Source: Yeosuana marina
Lineage (GTDB): Bacteria; Bacteroidota; Bacteroidia; Flavobacteriales; Flavobacteriaceae
Direction: 5' to 3'
DNA length: 64,000 bases
Assembly: GCF_011762485.1 (NCBI RefSeq)
Contig: NZ_JAAKGI010000007.1
Location: 62,001 to 126,000 of the forward strand
Numbering within the stretch: position 1 is the first letter of the stretch; each line of letters starts with the position of its first letter. This document shows, in pieces, positions 56,667 through 64,000 of this stretch. Position numbers and translations under genes: made by a program. Under the pieces are notes generated by a model. It had not been told where the DNA came from. It was given only the letters and a program-made list of their open reading frames with translations, and ran no database searches.

Positions 56667-57389
56667 TTATAGGCTATTCCAATTTTTAAACTTAACTGAT
56701 TGTCGGCTTGATACTTCTATCTTTTCACCAGTGGTTAAAGTAATTTGTAGCTTATTATTAAAATAGGGGTGAATCTCTTTTATGTAATGCGTATTGATTA
56801 TTTGACTTCTATTGGTTCTAAAAAAAACGGTTGAATCTAACTTTTCTTCCAATAGATTTAATGAGCGTTTAATCATTGCTTTCTGATTACCAAAATACAA
56901 GCGTGCATAATTATCTAAAGACTCTATAAAATGAATGTCTGACAAGGGAATAAAGTAGCAATTTTCTCCATCCTTGATAAATATTTTTCGATGCATTGGT
57001 AATACACCCGTTTTAATTTCTTCTTTTTTTACTAACTCCGCTTTTACTTTTTCAATCGTTTTTGCAAAACGTTCTTCTCGTAAAGGCTTTACTAAATAAT
57101 CTAAGGCATTCAATTCAAATGCTTTTACGGCATATTGATCGTAAGCCGTGGTAAAAACAACTTCTGGCACTGTTGTGAGCTCTTCTAACAAATCAAATCC
57201 AGATTTCCCCGGCATATGAATGTCTAGAAATAATATATCAGGCAAAGCACTTTCAATCATCTCCTTAGCTTCATCTACATGACTTGCTTCTCCAATAATT
57301 TCGAACTCTGGATACCCTTTCAAAGCACGTTTTACTTCTTCTCGAGCCAAACGTTCATCATCAATGATGATTGTTTTAAATGTTTTCAT
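56667..57389 (-). CDS. LytTR-type response regulator
   Basis: This 240-residue regulator has a receiver domain (acidic pair IIIDDE, phospho-acceptor Asp56 in FLDIHMPGKSG, TTAYDQYA, LVKPLREERF) and a C-terminal LytTR DNA-binding domain (SLDNYARLYFGNQKAMIKRS, FRTNRSQIINTHYI). It is cotranscribed with the kinase upstream: its start overlaps the kinase end by 14 bases. The target genes may be the hydrolase and secreted protein downstream. Confidence 0.94.
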   Translation of the reverse strand: MKTFKTIIIDDERLAREEVKRALKGYPEFEIIGEASHVDEAKEMIESALPDILFLDIHMPGKSGFDLLEELTTVPEVVFTTAYDQYAVKAFELNALDYLVKPLREERFAKTIEKVKAELVKKEEIKTGVLPMHRKIFIKDGENCYFIPLSDIHFIESLDNYARLYFGNQKAMIKRSLNLLEEKLDSTVFFRTNRSQIINTHYIKEIHPYFNNKLQITLTTGEKIEVSSRQSVKFKNWNSL

Positions 57390-58455
57390 TAGCAGTAAAT
57401 GGTATTAGAATTTTTGCTTCAACTATATCATTGTTTAGGGCTACCAATTTAAATGATGCCTTACTATTATATTGAATTTTTAATCTTTCATGAAGGTTTT
57501 TTAACCCAAGCCCCTTGCTTGTCTTGTTTAAAGATAATCTCCCTGGATTAAGCACTTGTATAGAAACAAAACCTCCCTCATTTTTAATGGTTATAGAAAC
57601 AATTCCACCTTCAATCTTTGAATCAACGCCGTGTTTAATGGCATTTTCGACTAATAATTGAATGCTTAATGTTGGAATTTTAAAAGTCTCAAGTGATTTA
57701 TCAACTGTAACTTCTAACTGTAAACGTTCTTCAAAACGTAGTTTTTCCAATTCTATATAATCCTTTACTAAAGCTAATTCATCTTTTATTGTAATCAAAT
57801 CTTTGTCTTTTTCATACAAAGACGATCGTAATAAATCTGATAATAAATCGATAGCTCTTCTTGCGGTTTCCGGGTTTTCTATGACTAAAGATTTGATAGA
57901 ATTTAAAGAGTTAAATAAAAAATGTGGATTTAATTGAGCTGATAAATTATCTAGTTGAGCTTGCTTTGCAATTACTAAAAGCTCAGCGTTTTGCTGGGTA
58001 GTTTCAATTTTATTTTGGTAATAGTGATATAAATGATAGGCCAAAATCCATATAGACATTAATCTCAAACCTGTGAGAAGTACCGGATCCCAATATGTTA
58101 GTGAATTCCATAAATCAATTTCTTTGCCCCCTATAAATTGCCAAAAGAAATACCATTTTATGTTTACAACCAACATGTATAATACTGCTAAAAGGATTAT
58201 TGAGGGTAGAATTTTTCGAAATAATTGAGGCAGGCTAAGTGAGTTCCATTTTAACTTCAAAGCAATGAATCGATAGCCATGCGTTAATATTATGCCGATT
58301 AAAATATCAAGAATGTAATTAAGAAAAGTTAAAAAGTACCCATAATGGTCTCGTGTAAACACAACATAAGCCCAATAAATAGAAACCAAACTCCAACCTG
58401 AAATCTGGCATTTCCAATATAAAGAAAGCTGGTTTTTTTTATTTTGTGTGTACAT
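57376..58455 (-). CDS. LytS-type sensor histidine kinase
   Basis: This 359-residue kinase has four membrane helices in residues 15-150, then a coiled coil and the His_kinase domain with LSAQLNPHFLFNSLNSIKSL (phospho-acceptor His). A HATPase domain (LVENAIKHGVDSK, GLGLKNLHERL) ends it. It senses an unknown signal in or near the membrane and passes phosphate to the LytTR regulator encoded just downstream. It is a paralogue of the system at 61171-63005. Confidence 0.93.
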   Translation of the reverse strand: MYTQNKKNQLSLYWKCQISGWSLVSIYWAYVVFTRDHYGYFLTFLNYILDILIGIILTHGYRFIALKLKWNSLSLPQLFRKILPSIILLAVLYMLVVNIKWYFFWQFIGGKEIDLWNSLTYWDPVLLTGLRLMSIWILAYHLYHYYQNKIETTQQNAELLVIAKQAQLDNLSAQLNPHFLFNSLNSIKSLVIENPETARRAIDLLSDLLRSSLYEKDKDLITIKDELALVKDYIELEKLRFEERLQLEVTVDKSLETFKIPTLSIQLLVENAIKHGVDSKIEGGIVSITIKNEGGFVSIQVLNPGRLSLNKTSKGLGLKNLHERLKIQYNSKASFKLVALNNDIVEAKILIPFTANENI

Positions 58456-58671
58456 TCATGAGTGCATGTCTAGAACAAAGCAACGAAATACTTTTCAATG
58501 TCAAAAGAAAAAGTACAGGAACGTAAAATATAAGTGTTAAGTGTTATAATTTTTATATTTCACGTTCAATGTTTGGTTCTAATTACTAGTATTCAACAAT
58601 GCATGAGATTTTACCGTCTTTAAATTCAAAAAGTATCCTTTGAAATTTACTATAATAATTCTTTAATAGGC

Positions 58672-59718
58672 TTACAATTTAGTCAGTTCCCAAATATTAA
58701 CTGTTCTATCTTTAGAAGGTGTTGCAATAAATTTTCCATCAGAACTTACATCCATTCCTAGACCAATATCATCTGTATGTTCTGTTATTGTTTGTAGAAT
58801 TGTTTCATTCTCAATATCCCAAAGCGTTGCAGCGATAAGGAGTGTATATCCTGTGAAACCAAAATGATATTCTAATAATTCTCCTAGCATTTTTTTATCT
58901 GTTCCTCCTGCTAAAACTTTATTATTACCAATAAATATGACTGAATGAAGAGCTTCGTTTTCACCTTGTAAAGTGTGCAGTAACTCCCATGTTTTAGTAT
59001 CCCATATTTTGATGGTTTTATCATCTCCTGCACTTGCTAATAATTCTCCGTTTGGACTAAAATCCATTGCTAATGGCACCATAGAATGACCCAGAATAGT
59101 TTTTATTAATTTACCTGTTTCCATGTTATAAATTCTTATAGCATTATCACTACCTGAAGCTGCTAAATAGTTTCCTGAGGGATTAAAAACTACTTCCCAA
59201 ATATTATGGGTTGCTTCTTTAAATTCATATTTAATTTCTCCTGTATTTACATTCCAAACGGTAACTTTATCATCATCGCTTCCAGCAGCAATTAATTGAC
59301 CTTTCGGACTAAAGTTTACAGACCAAACAACACCTTCATTTCCTTGTAATACTTTTAAAAGTTCTCCAGAATTCACATCCCATAGTCTAACTTTACCATC
59401 ATAAGCACCAGTTGCAGCTAGTTTTCCGTTTGGATTAAAATCTACAGCTGGTGATCCTATTTCATGTGGTAGAATATGTAATGTTTCTCCTGTAATTCTA
59501 TTCCAAATTTTAGTATTTTGATCTATTCCACCACTAATCATTAATGTATCATTTGGTGCAAACTTAACCTCCCAAACATCACCAGAATGAAGCTTAAATG
59601 TTTCTTTTAATTCAATATAGTTTGCTTCAACTAACTTGGGTTGTTTAAATAATTGCGAATACACAAAATATGTTAAACACAATACTAGCAATACAATTAT
59701 GATTTTTCCTTTTTTCAT
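58672..59718 (-). CDS. WD40-repeat protein, membrane-anchored
   Basis: This 348-residue protein has an N-terminal helix (IIVLLVLCLTYFVYSQLF) and about seven WD40 repeats, seen as KIWNRITGE, RLWDVNSGELL, TVWNVNTGEI, RIYNMETGKLI, KIWDTKTWELL, ATLWDIENETI and NIWELTKL. It should form a beta propeller outside the cytoplasm. WD40 propellers are platforms for protein contacts. The gene lies 4 bp behind the S41 peptidase gene and is surely cotranscribed, so the two products may work together. Confidence 0.88.
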   Translation of the reverse strand: MKKGKIIIVLLVLCLTYFVYSQLFKQPKLVEANYIELKETFKLHSGDVWEVKFAPNDTLMISGGIDQNTKIWNRITGETLHILPHEIGSPAVDFNPNGKLAATGAYDGKVRLWDVNSGELLKVLQGNEGVVWSVNFSPKGQLIAAGSDDDKVTVWNVNTGEIKYEFKEATHNIWEVVFNPSGNYLAASGSDNAIRIYNMETGKLIKTILGHSMVPLAMDFSPNGELLASAGDDKTIKIWDTKTWELLHTLQGENEALHSVIFIGNNKVLAGGTDKKMLGELLEYHFGFTGYTLLIAATLWDIENETILQTITEHTDDIGLGMDVSSDGKFIATPSKDRTVNIWELTKL

Positions 59719-59722
59719 TATA

Positions 59723-60964
59723 CTATAAGTTTTCTAATTTCTGAATCATGTCTTTAGTCGATTTAGACGCTGGATCTAATTCTAAGGCTCTTCTATAAGA
59801 TTTCAATGCGTTTACTTTATCGTGATTCATAAAATAAGCTTCGCCTAAACTATCCCATGAATTGGATTCCTGGGGGTATAATTTTGTGCTTTCTTGAAAT
59901 ACAATAATAGCTTCATCAATTGATTTTTCTTTTAGTAATGCATAACCAATGCTATTTAATACATTTTCCTTATTTCTGGTAACCGTTTTATTAATGGCAT
60001 CTATATAAGCCTTTACAAAGGCTTCTTTTTTAGTGGTTTTAATAGTTGGCTGCACACCTTTTCCTTCCCAATTTGTATTTGTTACTGGATGAATTGCTTT
60101 AATATATGGTAAAGAAAGACTAAAGTCATCATTTAAATTAATTGTTCGTGTTCTGTTAGCTCCTCCTCTAGTTACTTCTCCCACAACAACCGCTTTATTC
60201 AAATGTTTTAAAGTATATGTAAATGCTTCAGCAGCAGAAAATGTATTTTCACTTGTTAATATATATAAAGGTTTATTTGTCATTCTTTTTCCATCAATAG
60301 TTTCAAAGGTGAACAATTGTGTTTTAAGGTCTTTTTCTCGCTCGTAGAAATTACTTAACAGCACGGGTTTTGCTTCCGTAAAATAACTAGATAATAATTG
60401 AATCATGCTTGGCACTCCTCCACCATTTTCTCTTAAATCTATAATAATAGCATTCGTATTATGTAGAAAGTTCATTGCAGCTGTTGCTACATCTTTTGCA
60501 TAAATAGTATCTGCAAACATGCGCAAATTTAAATAGCCAATATTTCCGTTTAAAACTTTAACCACTGTAAAACCATAATTAACTTCTGCCATTTTCATTG
60601 ACATTATGCTTTCTCTTTTTATTTTCATTTCTTCTGGCATAATACGTTGACTTTGTGCAATTTTTTTTGGTTCGTATTTTAGTTTTAAATGTAAATCATG
60701 ACTCACATTTTGTAAATCTTGAGTCACTATTTCAGCAAAGTTGTCTGGATTTGTAATAGTCTCGTATTTGTTTGACTTTATATTTGATTTTAGCAATGCA
60801 GTCATTTCTTGTGCGACATCCAAGTCTATATAGGTTTTCAATAAATTTTTAGAAATCATTTCTGTAATTTCTACTTTTTCGTCTTTAGTAATTTCTTTGT
60901 TCTGTGCTTTTAGGTTTGTTATAGAGATAAACACTAATACTAATGTGATGATTTGTCTTTTCAT
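59723..60964 (-). CDS. secreted S41-family peptidase with C-terminal TPR
   Basis: This 413-residue protein has a signal peptide (MKRQIITLVLVFISITNLKA). The S41 protease core has GNIGYLNLRMFADTIYAKD, IIDLRENGGGVPSMIQLL and ILTSENTFSAAEAFTYTL (nucleophile Ser in the SAAEAF region), then VVVGEVTRGGANRT. About 70 residues of TPR follow (NSWDSLGEAYFMNHDKVNA). No PDZ domain is present, unlike CtpA. It resembles the retinol-binding-protein-like S41 branch. It precedes the WD40 gene by 4 bp. Confidence 0.88.
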   Translation of the reverse strand: MKRQIITLVLVFISITNLKAQNKEITKDEKVEITEMISKNLLKTYIDLDVAQEMTALLKSNIKSNKYETITNPDNFAEIVTQDLQNVSHDLHLKLKYEPKKIAQSQRIMPEEMKIKRESIMSMKMAEVNYGFTVVKVLNGNIGYLNLRMFADTIYAKDVATAAMNFLHNTNAIIIDLRENGGGVPSMIQLLSSYFTEAKPVLLSNFYEREKDLKTQLFTFETIDGKRMTNKPLYILTSENTFSAAEAFTYTLKHLNKAVVVGEVTRGGANRTRTINLNDDFSLSLPYIKAIHPVTNTNWEGKGVQPTIKTTKKEAFVKAYIDAINKTVTRNKENVLNSIGYALLKEKSIDEAIIVFQESTKLYPQESNSWDSLGEAYFMNHDKVNALKSYRRALELDPASKSTKDMIQKLENL

Positions 60965-61170
60965 TTTTATTGATTTTAAATTTGACGCAAACCTATCGTC
61001 AATCTTTAATACATAAAATTTAATTTCTTATTCACATATGTTCTAAGCACACATTTGGCTATTTTAATCACAAACTAAACTTGCGTCTAATATTGATGCG
61101 TTTGCGTTAGTTTTTAGCGAGTTGGTGCAAATCATTCTAAGATTAGGGTTAATATTAGTAGATTTACCGG

Positions 61171-62295
61171 GTGATTGCATTCTTAAAAAAATACAAAGCA
61201 TTTATATACGGACTTATCGTCTTTAGAATTGTAGTTTTGGTATTATCGTATTATGATTTTGTGCATATTGATAATTCAGAATACTTGTCCAATACTTTAA
61301 GCTTTCTGTTTTATTGGTTTTTATTCTCTTTACCAATTTATTATTTCCCTTTTTTTAAGAAACATAAAATTAAGACACTCAAATTTTTAGTTCTAATTGT
61401 TCTTTTTGTTCTTGTTATAGTAAATGATGCCAATTCAACGATGATTGATAATCCAATTACTTTTATTGGAATTATTTGTATTGGTTTACTTTTTTTCTCA
61501 ATTATAGCACCACAATTCTTTAAAAAGTATGTTTTATATACCATAGTCTTTTATGTATTGAGTTTGGGTTATTTTATCTATTTAAGGATATATACTGAGG
61601 ATATAAATGTGTATTTACAGCAAGAAAAAGAAATAAAAATTATTTTAACAATTCCTTTTTTAGTATTGACTTTAGGTTGGTTTTTTCAGCATTGGAAATG
61701 GTTGAAATCATTAGAATCAAAAAAATCAAAAGCGGAATTAACTCTTTTAAAAAATCAGATAAACCCACACTTCTTTTTTAACACCTTAAATAACTTGTAT
61801 GGTTTAACTGTAGAAAAATCTGATGACGCTCCCAATGTTGTTTTGAAATTATCAGACATGATGCGTTACACCATTTATATGGGAAAAGAAGATTTTGTTC
61901 TCTTAAAAGATGAAGTTGAATATTTAAATAATTATATTGAATTGCATAAAATTAGGTATCAAAAAAAAGTAGATATTCAATTTAAGTATTCTAATATATC
62001 CGATTATAAAATTGCACCACTGCTCTATATTATTGGATTAGAGAATGCTTTTAAGCATGGGGTGGAGAAATTAAAAGAGAACGCCTATATTCATATCAAA
62101 ATCAACACAGATGATGGAATTGTCAGCTTTGAAATAGAAAACAATTTTGAAAAGCCAGAAACAAAACACAAGACTGGAATTGGATTAGAAAATTTAAAAC
62201 AAAGATTACAATTACTATATCCAAAAAAGCATCAACTCACTATTGAAAACAACGATTCTGTATATAAATTATCTCTTAAATTAGACACAAAATGA
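61171..62295 (+). CDS. LytS-type sensor histidine kinase
   Basis: This 374-residue kinase has about six membrane helices in residues 10-180, then LTLLKNQINPHFFFNTLNNL with the phospho-acceptor His, and a HATPase domain (IGLENAFKHGVEKLK, GIGLENLKQRL). The start is a GTG at 61171, since the first helix begins there. It overlaps the response regulator gene by four bases (ATGA). It is divergent from the S41/WD40 unit, with a 206 bp gap, so it may control that unit. Confidence 0.92.
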   Translation: MIAFLKKYKAFIYGLIVFRIVVLVLSYYDFVHIDNSEYLSNTLSFLFYWFLFSLPIYYFPFFKKHKIKTLKFLVLIVLFVLVIVNDANSTMIDNPITFIGIICIGLLFFSIIAPQFFKKYVLYTIVFYVLSLGYFIYLRIYTEDINVYLQQEKEIKIILTIPFLVLTLGWFFQHWKWLKSLESKKSKAELTLLKNQINPHFFFNTLNNLYGLTVEKSDDAPNVVLKLSDMMRYTIYMGKEDFVLLKDEVEYLNNYIELHKIRYQKKVDIQFKYSNISDYKIAPLLYIIGLENAFKHGVEKLKENAYIHIKINTDDGIVSFEIENNFEKPETKHKTGIGLENLKQRLQLLYPKKHQLTIENNDSVYKLSLKLDTK

Positions 62296-63005
62296 TATAT
62301 TATTTAATTGTTGATGATGAACCCATTGCGCATCGTATTATAGAAAAATATTGCAATGATTTACCTTATTTGGAAAAAAAAGGTAATTGCTACAATGCAT
62401 TTGAAGCAATGCAATTTTTAAATGAGAATGAAGTCCATTTATTGTTTTTGGATATAAATATGCCCAAATTATCTGGTTTTGATTTTTTAAAAACAATCCC
62501 AAATCCACCAAAAATTATTGTAACCACTGCCTACAAAGAGTTTGCATTAGAAGGATACGAGCTTAATATTTCCGATTATTTATTAAAGCCCTTTAGCTTT
62601 GAACGTTTTGCCAAAGCAGTCAATAAAACTATAATGAGTCAAGCGATTATTGAAGAAAACACTACTAAAACAGTAATTGAAGATACAAAAACAAAATCTA
62701 AAAATTTCTTTTTAAAAGGAGACAAAAAACACCATCAAATACATTTAGAATCTATTTTATTTATAGAAGCTTACGGACATTTTACTAAAGTATATTTAGA
62801 AAATGAAATGATTTTAAGTAACGAAAAAATTTCTTCTTTTGAAGAGTTTTTACCAAAAAACGAATTTATTCGCACGCACAAATCATTTATTATTGCCAAA
62901 ACAAAAATTAATCAAATTGAAGGAAATAGAATTCTTATTAAAGAGCATAAAATACCAATTGGGCAAACTTATAAAAGTAGAATTAGTAAACTTTATAATT
63001 CTTAA
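62292..63005 (+). CDS. LytTR-type response regulator
   Basis: This 237-residue regulator has a receiver with VDDEP, Asp54 in FLDINMPKLSG, TTAYKEFA and LLKPFSFERF, and a C-terminal LytTR domain (FIEAYGHFTKVYLENEM, FIRTHKSFIIAKTKINQI). It is coupled to the upstream kinase. It is the second LytTR system within 6.5 kb and a likely local regulator of the peptidase/WD40 unit. Confidence 0.94.
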   Translation: MIYYLIVDDEPIAHRIIEKYCNDLPYLEKKGNCYNAFEAMQFLNENEVHLLFLDINMPKLSGFDFLKTIPNPPKIIVTTAYKEFALEGYELNISDYLLKPFSFERFAKAVNKTIMSQAIIEENTTKTVIEDTKTKSKNFFLKGDKKHHQIHLESILFIEAYGHFTKVYLENEMILSNEKISSFEEFLPKNEFIRTHKSFIIAKTKINQIEGNRILIKEHKIPIGQTYKSRISKLYNS

Positions 63006-63176
63006 TTAACATTCCCTAAATAGTACTAATTAGCTACTATTGATAACAAATAAATTCAAAATTCTATATAATTTTACTAGTCATTGTTTAAAGGATAAAC
63101 AAAAGCGCTTTATGAAATTTAATTAATGTATTATATTTAACTCAAAGTAGAGGATAAATTGTAATACTAATAGTAA

Positions 63177-64000
63177 ATGAATTTTTACATAGAAACCCTT
63201 TTAGTGTCTATTTTGTTATTGGGATTCTATCTATCCAAAAAGCTATTTGTGCTTTCAAAAAATTCAAAATTAATAGCTTTTTATACTTTAACTATCAGTT
63301 TAATTTCATTAAATCAAATACTTTCTTATTACGATCAAACAGTCATTATTTTTCCTATTTTTAATTCCCTCACTGGTTTTTTACTAGCTCCATTATTATT
63401 TTTTCATACCATATCATTACTCAATATTAAAAATTTAAAATCTATAATTTATAAGCATTTTATTGCAAGCATTCCCGCTTTATGTATAATTATATATTGG
63501 ATTTTTGATGATTACAGACGGAAACTTTTAGGTTACAATAACAACTCATACATAACTGCTTTAATTGCTTTACAATTCCTTGTATACATGTTTCTTCTCA
63601 TTTATTTTATAAAAAACAACAAATTACTCATTAAAGCTATTAAGCCTACTTTGCAATATAAGAGGATTAAATTTTCAATCACCTTGTTTTTAATTCAATT
63701 TATAATTACCATTTGCCTAGTAGTAGAGAATTATTTAATTGACGATATGTCCTCTCAATACTTAGTTTTTTTAATCTTTGGTTTATTAATGACCCAACTT
63801 CTTATGATTTTTTATGAATGGAAAAGTAATCCATTGTTTTTTAGAGAAAATGATAACTTAACACACATTACACTTAAAACCAAAAATGATTTAGGAATTA
63901 TTAAGAATGATTCAGATAATCTGATATTACAAGATTTAAAAAAACTTATGTCTGAACAAAAGATTTTTAAAGACTCCAATTTAAATCTGAATGGACTAAG
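63177..64000 (+). CDS. 7TM-type helix-turn-helix (AraC) regulator, truncated by window
   Basis: An open frame from ATG 63177 runs to the end of the window (274 codons). The first 215 residues form about seven membrane helices (FYIETLLVSILLLGFYLSKK, FNSLTGFLLAPLLFFHTISL). A cytoplasmic linker and QDLKKLMSEQKIFKDSNLNL follow, the segment that precedes AraC-type helix-turn-helix domains in Bacteroidota membrane-bound regulators. The DNA-binding part lies past the edge. It follows the LytTR gene by 171 bp. Confidence 0.75.
   Translation, partial: MNFYIETLLVSILLLGFYLSKKLFVLSKNSKLIAFYTLTISLISLNQILSYYDQTVIIFPIFNSLTGFLLAPLLFFHTISLLNIKNLKSIIYKHFIASIPALCIIIYWIFDDYRRKLLGYNNNSYITALIALQFLVYMFLLIYFIKNNKLLIKAIKPTLQYKRIKFSITLFLIQFIITICLVVENYLIDDMSSQYLVFLIFGLLMTQLLMIFYEWKSNPLFFRENDNLTHITLKTKNDLGIIKNDSDNLILQDLKKLMSEQKIFKDSNLNLNGL

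Overview
The window comes from the chromosome of a low-GC Bacteroidota, almost certainly a marine member of the Flavobacteriaceae. The signs are AT-rich intergenic DNA with TAnnTTTG-type promoter elements, weak Shine-Dalgarno signals, a proteorhodopsin facing a retinal-forming blh gene, DUF6090 and DUF6952 family proteins, and LytTR two-component systems.

Left core (1-33160): a truncated sugar MFS transporter, a nitronate monooxygenase, the proteorhodopsin/blh pair, a long perfect palindrome, dnaK, L-serine dehydratase, panB, an RluA pseudouridine synthase, an aldehyde dehydrogenase, an orphan histidine kinase behind two paralogous membrane proteins, an Lrp regulator facing a methionine gamma-lyase-like gene, and an NhaC antiporter. 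Next comes an oxidative-stress neighbourhood (peroxiredoxin, thioredoxin, DUF6952, katG, fasciclin protein, tpx). Then follow dgkA, ftsK, a LolA-like carrier, an LptF/G permease, a RibB with a degenerate RibA domain, an aminotransferase, a nitroreductase and a TauE/SafE permease. The core ends at a tRNA-Ser(UGA).

Accessory island (33160-about 42400): downstream of the tRNA are an IS21 remnant and then a series of mostly single-gene units. The units are separated by 130-280 bp imperfect palindromes that look like integron attC sites. Each site opens with xxxxAAC (R''), a 5-6 nt spacer and a GTATAAAAA-type L'' box, carries a hairpin in the middle, and closes with an L' box, a 6 nt spacer and G^TTxxxx (R'). 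The decisive sign is that R'' of each site is complementary over 9 bases to the R' at the start of its own cassette, thousands of bases away in one case, and not to the R' of the same site. That is expected only if the units are excised and inserted as circles by cutting at G^TT. Five consecutive cassettes fit. They carry an alpha/beta hydrolase, a DUF6090 protein, a GNAT acetyltransferase, a five-gene AraC-controlled block of 3.75 kb, and a pentapeptide-repeat protein. No integron integrase is present in the window. The right edge is decayed, with a truncated lipoprotein gene and a broken tyrosine recombinase fragment.

Right core (42400-64000): a DUF2207/LemA pair, an acyl-CoA dehydrogenase, an AraC regulator followed by two secreted proteins of shared design, a two-subunit molybdenum hydroxylase (2Fe-2S plus molybdopterin subunit with a Tat-like leader), a CocE/NonD hydrolase and a secreted protein with an odd N terminus. 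It ends with two LytS/LytTR systems flanking a WD40 protein and an S41 peptidase, and a truncated 7TM-AraC-type regulator.

All calls rest on reading the sequence and on remembered family features. No database search or structure folding was run.
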